The notes under the pieces were generated by a model that was given only the letters and a program-made list of their open reading frames with translations, searched no databases and was not told the origin of the DNA. Below, piece by piece: positions 14,600 to 21,237 of a stretch of 21,237 nt of DNA; position 1 is the first letter of the stretch; every line of letters begins with the position of its first letter. The position numbers and the translations under genes are program-made. This stretch comes from an uncultured bacterium (GTDB taxonomy: Bacteria > Bacillota > Clostridia > Lachnospirales > Lachnospiraceae), in the NCBI GenBank assembly GCA_947088515.1, contig CAMUHA010000035.1:1-21237 (forward strand). Direction: 5' to 3'.

Positions 14600-17566
14600 T
14601 CAGCTGAATAACGCTTCAAATTGGTCCTTACTAACCTTTTCGTTCCCTTCCACGCCAGCATTCAACTTTTCTATAAACTGGTCCAATACCTGGTCATCCG
14701 CCCCGGCCTGGGCGCCCTGTAATTTTTCCATTGCCATTTTTAATATTTCCGCTTCTTCCCCTATATTTCCTTCCTGTTTCATTTCCATCTTATATTTATA
14801 GCTGCATTGCAGCAAAAGCGTCAGGTAAGAATATCTCTTTCTTATATCTTCAAACTTAATCACAGGGAATGCCTTTTGTAAATCGTTTAATAAAGCCTGT
14901 GCTTCATGTTTTCCATACCATGCTTTTTTTTGGGTAAATGTTTCTATCAGTTCAGCCGCCTTTTTATATCCACTAAATGATATTTTTTCATTAAAAGAAC
15001 TTCCAGAGCATAAAATATTTATAATATCACGTTTTAAATCTTTAGACAGTGTTCTTGATACACCATCATAGGATTTCTGAAATGTATCCCATCCTGTTTC
15101 GGCGCATTCTATATCCAAATTCCATTCATAATCATCTATTTCCATCTCCATTATATCTATTTCCTCTTCTACATTCTCTTTATAATCAAATTCAGCTTCA
15201 ATCCCCTTTAGATAATTCTCTATTTCTTTTGTCACATATTGAATAACATACTCCATCACTTCTTCCTTCCAAAGCTTCTGTTTATCAATACTTTTCAAAA
15301 TTTCAATTCTTCTTATGATATCTTCAGACTCTTTTTTATATTTAGGTTTTCCCTCCTTCACAATTATTTCACCCTCATTGGTTACTGCCTGCCCAAATCT
15401 GACATCCTCTAATTCCTGTTTGACCGAATCCTTTTCGTCCTGAAGCAAAAACGCTATCAGATTCGCTAAAATTCTTTGTGAATAATACTTGTATTCTCTG
15501 TCCTTTACAGCTTCTTCACACTCTTCGGCAAATAAACTTATGGCAACGTTCTGGGTAAAGGAGTCCGAAAATTGGTTTCGGATATATGCGAACTCACGCT
15601 CAAACACTGGGTAACAGTCTATTAATGATTTTTCTATATCTATATGATTTACACAGCTTACTGAACAAAGTCCCTTCCAAAAGGCAACCATTATATGCCG
15701 CCCCAGCGCTACATATACCGTTTTCCTGTCCGTTTTCCGGGACCTGTACAACTCCCATAATTTCTCTGGCAAAAGATTATAATAATAAGCCAGATTCGTC
15801 TCTAATTTTCCCTTAATTAAAAAGCTTTTATTCAGCTCATACAGGGTCATTTCCTCTTGTCCGCTTTCTTTTTTCTTCCCCTGTTTTTCTTCCTCCCTTT
15901 CCCATCTGAAAGCAGAAACATCCATCACCTTTTCTGAAATTTCAGGATAAAAAAACAAATCCTCCATGGCATTTTCTTTCATTTTTTTATAATATTCATC
16001 TTTTGACACTCTGTCTGAATAGTCCTTTTCATACAACAGCCTTGCCGCGAAATCTACCAGAAGAAACAGAGAAAACCGCTCCACAGGGCTTTGGATATAG
16101 TAGGCGCGTTTTCCTTCTTTCTCCCCGGCTTTTTCCCCATATATAATTGTATTTGCATTATCAAAAAATACCTGACTGCTCTCCCCATCTATGCCAATAT
16201 TGAACATCCTCTTTAGTATATCATCTCTGTGCTGGTTAAATATCTGCTTGGAAGAGACAATGGTATCCAGCAGTTGCTTCTTTAAATTTAAGGCTCTGAC
16301 CCGCTCCTTTTCTCCATTCTTTTCATCTTTGTGATTTCCTTCGCTGCTTCTTTTCTCTGCAATTTCATCCAGCACATTATATACATTGTTCAGACCGCGG
16401 GAGGTCTTGTCAAAAAGATGGAAGGTAAAGGGAAGCAGTTCCGCCTGCTTCTCTTCCCCATTTCCCCCTTCTGTCGTTTCTTTTTTATATTCCATAAACT
16501 GAAAATAAGCAGGCTCCACCCATCCATTTAGCGCCTTAAGAAGCAGCTCTAAAAGCGTATTGCTTTCTTTTCCATTTTCTTCAGAATGAAAAATGCAGTA
16601 CTTTCCTCTTTCTCTTAAAGACCACTCTTTTACGTTATGTCTGAAAACCGGCGGAATAATCTTTTTCAGATATTCGTAGGAAAGTCCCATTTTGCGTCTG
16701 ATAATTGTACTTTCTCCTGATGTATCCGGCAGCATACTCTCGTTTAATATATCCTTATTAAGCACTTTTTCTTTTCTAAGGAACTCCAAAGTAAGCGCCT
16801 CCTCAAAAGTCTCAAGGTCTCCGGAAATAAAGGTGACAATGTTTTCATTGGACAGATAAGAGAGCAAAGTTTTTACCACATCCCCACAGCGGTATGTGCT
16901 CAAATCTATATCATCTATAAAAACAAAAAGAAGCCCTTTTCCCTCTTCTTCATTTACAAGGCTGTCTATCAACTGGTTAAATTTATTTATAAATTCTGAA
17001 TCGGAATTAAAAACCTTAGTGGAACTATTGGCATAATCGTTCTCTGTGGTATATTCACGAATTAAAATATCACGATATTCTTTCTGGATAAACGTATACC
17101 GCTTAACTACTTCCTCATATTCCCTCTTTAATTTATCCTTTCCCGGACAATCGGGATGGATTTTCTCCCTTTTCTGTTTCTTTACACGCTCTTCCACCAC
17201 ATCTTTAAGCATTCCCAGAATGGTTGCCATCAGTGTGCTTGACTCAGACATATTTTCCGGAACAATAATAGGCAGTATAATATCTTTCTTACATCCGTCT
17301 TCACTTTTCTGGTTGGTTAATTCTGCCCTGACCGTTTTTAAAATAGAAGATTTTCCAGCGCCTCTGGCTCCAATAATTCCTATATTATTTGTCTTTTGGT
17401 CTTTATCGTGACCATCTCCCTCCTGTCTGCTTGCAAATCTTCTTTCCCTGCGGAATTGTTCTATCTGTTTATAAATCTGTCCATAGGTTGGAAGGATTAA
17501 TTCCGCTTCTTCTTTACTTAAACATCTCGCGCCTATTTTGCTTTTTCTAATTGTTTTTTCACTCAT
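14600..17566 (-). CDS. rdrA: RADAR ATPase RdrA
   Basis: This 988-residue protein has Walker A GARGAGKS at 66-73, Walker B LLFVFIDDID at 212-221 and a strand ending FISGD at 246-250, in the sensor-1 position. A very long, helical, charged C-terminal region without recognisable enzymatic motifs follows. An ATPase of about 900-1000 residues directly upstream of a giant adenosine deaminase is the defining arrangement of RADAR; RdrA forms rings that dock onto RdrB and are needed for defence. The ATG at 17566 has AGGGGAAG 5 nt upstream and the conserved ATPase begins soon after. An in-frame extension of 37 codons further upstream is open but lacks a good start. rdrA and rdrB are separated by 23 bp, so they form an operon. 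Confidence 0.88.
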   Translation of the reverse strand: MSEKTIRKSKIGARCLSKEEAELILPTYGQIYKQIEQFRRERRFASRQEGDGHDKDQKTNNIGIIGARGAGKSSILKTVRAELTNQKSEDGCKKDIILPIIVPENMSESSTLMATILGMLKDVVEERVKKQKREKIHPDCPGKDKLKREYEEVVKRYTFIQKEYRDILIREYTTENDYANSSTKVFNSDSEFINKFNQLIDSLVNEEEGKGLLFVFIDDIDLSTYRCGDVVKTLLSYLSNENIVTFISGDLETFEEALTLEFLRKEKVLNKDILNESMLPDTSGESTIIRRKMGLSYEYLKKIIPPVFRHNVKEWSLRERGKYCIFHSEENGKESNTLLELLLKALNGWVEPAYFQFMEYKKETTEGGNGEEKQAELLPFTFHLFDKTSRGLNNVYNVLDEIAEKRSSEGNHKDEKNGEKERVRALNLKKQLLDTIVSSKQIFNQHRDDILKRMFNIGIDGESSQVFFDNANTIIYGEKAGEKEGKRAYYIQSPVERFSLFLLVDFAARLLYEKDYSDRVSKDEYYKKMKENAMEDLFFYPEISEKVMDVSAFRWEREEEKQGKKKESGQEEMTLYELNKSFLIKGKLETNLAYYYNLLPEKLWELYRSRKTDRKTVYVALGRHIMVAFWKGLCSVSCVNHIDIEKSLIDCYPVFEREFAYIRNQFSDSFTQNVAISLFAEECEEAVKDREYKYYSQRILANLIAFLLQDEKDSVKQELEDVRFGQAVTNEGEIIVKEGKPKYKKESEDIIRRIEILKSIDKQKLWKEEVMEYVIQYVTKEIENYLKGIEAEFDYKENVEEEIDIMEMEIDDYEWNLDIECAETGWDTFQKSYDGVSRTLSKDLKRDIINILCSGSSFNEKISFSGYKKAAELIETFTQKKAWYGKHEAQALLNDLQKAFPVIKFEDIRKRYSYLTLLLQCSYKYKMEMKQEGNIGEEAEILKMAMEKLQGAQAGADDQVLDQFIEKLNAGVEGNEKVSKDQFEALFS

Positions 17567-17667
17567 ATTTCTTCCCCTTTGTACAATAGTGTTTTGCGGT
17601 GTGTAAACACAGAATATTTTTTTTAGCTGTGCACATCCTCCTGGAGAGTTATAGGATACACAAATAT

Positions 17668-17696
17668 AATATAACATGCTCTCACTCTATTTCCAA
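17668..17696 (-). promoter_or_regulatory. Candidate promoter of the RADAR operon
   Basis: On the minus strand TTGGAA (17691-17696), 17 bp and TATATT (17668-17673) give a moderate promoter with transcription starting near 17660 and a leader of about 95 nt. An orphan AGGAGG (17637-17642) in that leader has no start codon at usable spacing. Confidence 0.5.
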
Positions 17697-17778
17697 TATA
17701 ATTCTTTGGCCTTCCAATACCCAAAATGTTAAGAAAAAGTGCCTGATTGTCTCTATTAGTTGGTGGCGCTTCGTCCAC

Positions 17779-17797
17779 TTCCCGGATATAATGGGAA
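17779..17797 (+). promoter_or_regulatory. Promoter -10 region of the XRE gene with flanking inverted repeat
   Basis: TATAAT (17787-17792) lies about 48 nt before the XRE start codon. Arms TTCCC (17779-17783) and GGGAA (17793-17797) bracket it, a plausible operator for autoregulation. No good -35 box sits at normal spacing, suggesting a regulated promoter. Confidence 0.45.
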
Positions 17798-17839
17798 CAT
17801 ACAAGCGGCCGCAAAAATAAATTTGAAGGAGGATATGAG

Positions 17840-18298
17840 ATGAATTTAGGAAACAATTTGTTTAATGCCCGGAAGAAAAAAGGATTATCACAGGAGGATG
17901 TTGCTGAAAAATTAGGCGTAAGCAGACAGACAATCTCCAAATGGGAAACGGATGAAACCTTACCAGATATCCGCCAGTCAAAAAAGCTGGCCATCTTATA
18001 CGGATTATCACTGGATGAATTGATTGAATTTGATATAGACGTAAAAGAAATTCAGGATATCATTGACAAAACAAGCGACAAGGTTTCAGACAAAATAGAC
18101 TGGACCAAAGCGTGGAGTAAAAAATATCCCATTCTTGCCACTTATCAAAACGAAGTAAACATAACAGAGTATTCGGAAAAGCTGGAACAGCTCCTTTGCA
18201 GCCTGCAGAAAAAATATGGATATGACGAACAAAATGCCTTCCTGGTCCTTAAGGATATTCTGGCCGCTGTCTGGAATAACCAAAAAGACCACAAGTAA
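17840..18298 (+). CDS. XRE-family transcriptional regulator
   Basis: The 152-residue protein has an N-terminal Cro/CI-type helix-turn-helix (about residues 5-60; the recognition segment reads LGVSRQTISKWE) followed by an alpha-helical domain (about 70-150) of no recognised family. This two-part form is common among clostridial regulators. A strong AAGGAGGATATGAG site precedes the ATG. The gene is divergent from rdrA, with 273 bp between start codons, so it could control the RADAR operon, itself or neither. Other XRE genes of this kind occur as orphans, so a link with RADAR is inference from position. Confidence 0.85.
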   Translation: MNLGNNLFNARKKKGLSQEDVAEKLGVSRQTISKWETDETLPDIRQSKKLAILYGLSLDELIEFDIDVKEIQDIIDKTSDKVSDKIDWTKAWSKKYPILATYQNEVNITEYSEKLEQLLCSLQKKYGYDEQNAFLVLKDILAAVWNNQKDHK

Positions 18299-18310
18299 CA
18301 GTAAATATTA

Positions 18311-18387
18311 AAACCCATCATTAAAATATAAGCGCGCTGAAAATGACCGCATCTCAAACTATGTGACCATTTTCAGCGCCTGGGTTT
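18311..18387. terminator. Nested inverted repeats between convergent genes
   Basis: An inner perfect 12-bp stem GCGCTGAAAATG/CATTTTCAGCGC (18334-18345 with 18368-18379) sits inside an outer 7-bp stem AAACCCA/TGGGTTT (18311-18317 with 18381-18387). It lies between the XRE gene and the WYL gene, which converge. Short T or A runs in the outer arms could act on both strands, so bidirectional termination is likely, though the T-runs are short. Confidence 0.6.
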
Positions 18388-18406
18388 GCAGTCTCTTGCA
18401 GATGTA

Positions 18407-19315
18407 TTAACAGTACATAGAAAATATCTTCTGCGCCTTTTCCTTTAAAATATTTCTTGCTTCAACGGGTTCAATAATTTGGACATACTCGCCAAAAGAC
18501 AGCAGATAAAGGAATGTCCAGTCACTTAGCTGGTATCTGAAAGTTACTTCCAGTGTGCCATCATCTAATTTTTTAATATATTTTTCCTGAAATTCGTCAT
18601 AAACTTTGTATGCAATCTTTTCTGAAAAATGCAGTATAAATATAGGTATATTGTATTCTTCCTTGTAGGCAGGTGTAAGAGAAAAATTTTCCGGCAGCCT
18701 GCGTTCAAACAACTGATTTGTTATCTGGACATCCCTTATACGGGACATTTTGTAAGTGCGGATATCATTTTTGCGCTGGGAATAGGCAATAAGATACCAG
18801 GCATGTGATTTAAAAACCAGTTTAAGCGGTTCTACAGTCTGACTGCTTGTCATCAGCTCAGAGTTAAAGTAGGTAAATGTAATTACATACTTATTGATGA
18901 TTGCACGCTCTAAGGCCGTAATATTATTCCGTTCCTTTTCCGGGCTGCCCCAGTATGAAAAATCAATCTCCAGCCATTCTGACTGTAAATTATGGCTGAA
19001 AAGTCCTGCAACCTTGTTTAAGGTTTTATCCGCATCAGGATAATTGGAAGACTTTAGGATTTGCAGTGCATGTACAATATTACGCTGTTCTGTTTGCGTA
19101 AAATAAGACTTATCCAATGAAAAGCCCTGCATTAAAGACAGTCCTCCACCATATCCCTTTTGTGATGTAATTGGTATGCCCGCAGCTGAAAGTATATTAA
19201 TATCCCTGTATATTGTGCGTGTGGAAACACAAAGTTCCTTCGCTAACTGTTTTGCCGTTATATTCTCATGACGCAGCAGTAAAAAAATAATTTGAATAAG
19301 TCTGTCTATCTGCAT
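18407..19315 (-). CDS. WYL-domain transcriptional regulator (YafY-type)
   Basis: The protein begins with an HTH_11/DeoR-like winged helix (QIDRLIQIIFLLL, then TAKQLAKELCVSTRTIYRD) over about the first 65 residues. A middle and C-terminal WYL domain follows (KSHAWYLIAYSQRKNDIRTYKMSRI, motif residues W, Y and R visible). WYL domains bind small molecules or nucleic acid ligands and control transcription; many act at stress or defence loci. I chose the ATG at 19315 because family members begin at this point. A TTG at 19351 with GGAG 8 nt upstream would add 12 residues and is a real alternative. It probably forms an operon with the small protein just upstream, whose stop lies 49 bp before this start. 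Confidence 0.87.
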   Translation of the reverse strand: MQIDRLIQIIFLLLRHENITAKQLAKELCVSTRTIYRDINILSAAGIPITSQKGYGGGLSLMQGFSLDKSYFTQTEQRNIVHALQILKSSNYPDADKTLNKVAGLFSHNLQSEWLEIDFSYWGSPEKERNNITALERAIINKYVITFTYFNSELMTSSQTVEPLKLVFKSHAWYLIAYSQRKNDIRTYKMSRIRDVQITNQLFERRLPENFSLTPAYKEEYNIPIFILHFSEKIAYKVYDEFQEKYIKKLDDGTLEVTFRYQLSDWTFLYLLSFGEYVQIIEPVEARNILKEKAQKIFSMYC

Positions 19316-19364
19316 AGGACCACCGCACAATTCCTGCCGTCTGGTCCGCAATGTGCTGACTCCA

Positions 19365-19712
19365 TCAGAACATCCCCTCTCCTATATATTTGTCATGAGG
19401 AGCTACCAAACACTTTTCGATAGATCTCCAATAGGTGTCATAAAGATTTTTTTGTGCTGTTCCATAGCTTTCTTTTGTATCAAATTCCCAATAAAGCATA
19501 TACTTAACGCTTTTTACAATACGGGCAATTTTAAGAGGGGGAAGCCCTTCTTTAATTTGCTCCATATCTATGTGATATCCCCTTTTGATAAACCGGAGTA
19601 AAAGCAATCCCTTCTGTTTTTCCAAAAAATCTTTTGCTTCCAGCATTAATGCTTCAAATTCCTCCGCCTTTTGCGGCCTGACCTGGTAAATACATATTTC
19701 GGTAAATGGCAT
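19365..19712 (-). CDS. Small dimeric alpha/beta-barrel protein (monooxygenase-like)
   Basis: The 115-residue protein has a beta-alpha-beta pattern: CIYQVRPQKAEEFEALM, then a helix, then strands. This resembles the antibiotic-biosynthesis monooxygenase-like/NIPSNAP dimeric alpha-beta barrel fold, and a second half-repeat may begin near KSVKYMLYWEF. Such proteins are small oxygenases or lipid and heme handlers, and the substrate here is unknown. The start is set at 19712 because AAAGGAGG lies 8 nt before it; a further ATG 21 bp upstream is in frame but lies before that site. It is the first gene of a probable two-gene operon with the WYL regulator, perhaps its target or a sensor partner. Confidence 0.68.
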   Translation of the reverse strand: MPFTEICIYQVRPQKAEEFEALMLEAKDFLEKQKGLLLLRFIKRGYHIDMEQIKEGLPPLKIARIVKSVKYMLYWEFDTKESYGTAQKNLYDTYWRSIEKCLVAPHDKYIGEGMF

Positions 19713-19740
19713 ATCAGATTCCTCCTTTGTCATATTTCAT

Positions 19741-19956
19741 TTTATCACTGGGAATATGACATAAGCGTGTCCTATTTCTCTGTTTTTCTTTAGCAGTATA
19801 TCATATTGCGCCCTTTGGGAAAAGCACATAAAAAAATAACCAATGCTTTCCGCATCCGTTATGTCACTATTTTTATGGGTAAGGAATGCGCATCTGCAGC
19901 GCATTCCGTGAGAGCATAATTTATGTGAGAGGAGTGGTTTTTGTGCGCTTTATTTT
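19741..19956. other. Intergenic region holding a 9-bp inverted repeat
   Basis: The gap of more than 200 bp between the barrel-protein and membrane-protein genes contains GGAATGCGC/GCGCATTCC (19883-19891 with 19899-19907, 7-nt loop), a perfect hairpin. It is not followed by a T-run on either strand, so I leave open whether it terminates transcription or binds a protein. No clear promoter for the barrel gene was found. Confidence 0.5.
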
Positions 19957-20148
19957 TTATTTCCGGTCCTCTTTATCTTTTTCATTCATAATTAATCCGT
20001 TATAAATCCACATACCAGCTATTGCTGATGCTGTACTGCTCGCTGTCGAATTCAAATCAATGCCATTCATATTGCTGATAATATTGATTATCATATTAAC
20101 AACTATTATCCCCACCACTACAGCAGCTCCTTTTAAAAAATGCTTCAT
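19957..20148 (-). CDS. Small membrane protein, 63 residues
   Basis: The N-terminal helix (about residues 8-26, rich in Val and Ile) is a clear membrane segment, and a second weaker one spans about 38-52. Between them is a Thr/Ser-rich stretch. The C-terminus is charged (NEKDKEDRK). An AAGGAG site lies 10 nt before the ATG, which supports real translation. It is divergent from an AgrC-like kinase gene. It is not an AgrD- or AgrB-like protein by any feature I can see. Function unknown; it could be a regulator or structural partner of the nearby signalling system, but only proximity suggests this. Confidence 0.6.
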   Translation of the reverse strand: MKHFLKGAAVVVGIIVVNMIINIISNMNGIDLNSTASSTASAIAGMWIYNGLIMNEKDKEDRK

Positions 20149-20311
20149 AACTTTCTATCTCCTTCCAAAATAAATATGTATTTATCATAGAATAATATAC
20201 CAGAGAAAACAGCGGATTCCCTAAAGCAGTCATAAAACATTTCATACCGCAAATAAGTGCGTTTTTTTCCTGCAAAGCACGCATTTATTCATCATTTTCG
20301 CAAAGAGGAGC

Positions 20312-20340
20312 TTGATACAGGAAATCACATACAGTATAAT
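20312..20340 (+). promoter_or_regulatory. Promoter of the AgrC-like kinase gene
   Basis: TTGATA (20312-20317), a 17-bp spacer and a perfect TATAAT (20335-20340) form a strong promoter, about 37 bp before the start codon. Confidence 0.75.
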
Positions 20341-20376
20341 CAGGAAAGTAAAATCCAAAAGGAGGAATCTATTGAA

Positions 20377-21237
20377 ATGCTGTTGTCTTTTTTTCAGCTT
20401 TCTCTTGCCATTCGTAATGTGTGGCCCAATCGCATGAGCCCAAAAGCGTTTATAGCGCTTTATATGTTGTTATTGCTTTCCGGGATGCCTGTAACGCTCC
20501 TATCTTGTATACCATATGGTCTGTTTGGTATTTTGGCGGCAGTCTGTGTTTATGGATTGATTTCCTGCCCAAACACTGCATCCCAAAATGTGTGTATGGG
20601 CATGATTGGATGTGTGCTTACCATTGTGATAGATAATATTTTGACTAATTTTCTGCATATGCTGATTCCCTTGTCTTTTATCAATCAGCAGTATGTTTCT
20701 TTCCTTGTCAGGCTGTTTCACATTTCGCTGTTTTATTTTATTACGCTGTTTTGCGGCAGGCTGATTAAAAAGTTATTACTGTCAGGCAGAGGTATTTTAC
20801 GCCTTCAGCAGACGTGGTATTTGATTGATTCCGCCTTGCTCCTCCTTATAACTATCTATCTGTTTGACGATTTAATTCCAGGACAAAATGGCTCCATTGG
20901 CAAAATGATATATAATAATGCCTTACATATTTCAGGATATCTGCTTGTTATGCTTTTTTTGCTTCTGGCTATGCGCCGTTCTTATCAGGAACAAATCCAG
21001 ACAGAGGCAAAGCAGAAAGCTTTGCAGGATTTACAGGACTACACACATAATTTGGAAGTTATGTACAACGGTCTTCGGTCTTTTAAGCATGATTATGTGA
21101 ACATACTGCTCTCCATATCCGGCTATATTGAAAACTGCGATATAGACGGATTAAAAAAATTTTTTGAAAACAAAATTTTCCCCACAAAGAATGTGATTGA
21201 CCAGGGCGATTATAAGCTGAACCAGCTTAGTAATATC
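20377..21237 (+). CDS. AgrC-like GHKL sensor histidine kinase (partial, 3' end beyond window)
   Basis: The frame is open from the ATG at 20377 to the last base, 287 codons. AAAGGAGG lies 11 nt upstream. Residues 1-215 form an N-terminal membrane domain with several long hydrophobic helices, each separated by short polar loops. A helical linker follows (QEEQIQTEAKQK type, about 207-225), then the dimerisation and phosphoacceptor segment: RSFKHDYVNILLSISGYI, whose His in FKHDY is the probable phosphorylated residue, in the position of that in AgrC-type kinases. The GHKL ATPase domain is cut off by the window edge. The class senses cyclic or linear peptides; no AgrB or AgrD gene is visible here, but one may follow. 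Confidence 0.83.
   Translation, partial: MLLSFFQLSLAIRNVWPNRMSPKAFIALYMLLLLSGMPVTLLSCIPYGLFGILAAVCVYGLISCPNTASQNVCMGMIGCVLTIVIDNILTNFLHMLIPLSFINQQYVSFLVRLFHISLFYFITLFCGRLIKKLLLSGRGILRLQQTWYLIDSALLLLITIYLFDDLIPGQNGSIGKMIYNNALHISGYLLVMLFLLLAMRRSYQEQIQTEAKQKALQDLQDYTHNLEVMYNGLRSFKHDYVNILLSISGYIENCDIDGLKKFFENKIFPTKNVIDQGDYKLNQLSNI

Noticed and set aside
17623..17994. Minus-strand open frame overlapping the XRE start
   Set aside because: No ribosome binding site, hydrophobic low-complexity composition, and it overlaps the strongly supported XRE gene and the divergent promoters.
1..21237. CRISPR array, insertion sequence or transposase
   Set aside because: No regularly spaced repeat series and no transposase-like protein were found on either strand.

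Overview
The window looks like chromosome from a low-GC Gram-positive of the class Clostridia, most likely a gut Lachnospiraceae-type bacterium. The signs are AT-rich intergenic DNA, strong AGGAGG-type ribosome binding sites, TTGACA-17-TATAAT-like promoters, a CmpB-family 'type IV ABC permease', an AgrC-like GHKL kinase and a Tn916-like mobile-element style. This is inferred from gene content; no marker gene fixes the species.

Region 1 (1 to about 6818) is an integrated mobilisable element inserted at the 3' end of a tRNA-Leu gene. It carries a secreted repeat protein behind a long structured leader, an unknown divergent gene, a small conserved protein, an FtsK/TcpA-like coupling ATPase, a Rep protein that joins an HUH nickase to a P-loop helicase (the layout of plasmid relatives of CRESS-DNA virus Reps), and a tyrosine integrase. 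A noncoding segment with two strong hairpins flanked by iteron-like repeats lies just upstream of rep and is a candidate origin. No left att copy was found, so the left end is probably outside the window.

Region 2 (6818-10180, all minus strand) holds the tRNA-Leu and, upstream of it, a probable metal-homeostasis operon: a CobW GTPase with a long His-rich metal-binding stretch, a second CobW-like GTPase fused to a C-terminal domain resembling that of YcgQ, and a CmpB-type membrane protein. Region 3 (10180-11721) holds an ArsC/Spx-fold protein, preceded by two 70-bp direct repeats that each encode the same short peptide, and a nitrilase-superfamily amidohydrolase.

Region 4 (11838-17566, minus strand) is the highlight: a two-gene operon encoding a 988-residue P-loop ATPase and a 912-residue adenosine-deaminase-family protein with all the metal and catalytic motifs. 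Gene order, sizes and motifs match RADAR (RdrA-RdrB), an anti-phage system. A divergent XRE regulator (17840-18298) faces it. No accessory membrane gene of the kind sometimes linked to RADAR is visible.

Region 5 (18298-21237) holds a nested bidirectional hairpin, a WYL-type regulator with an upstream small dimeric alpha/beta-barrel protein, a 63-residue membrane protein, and the start of an AgrC-like sensor kinase that runs off the right edge.
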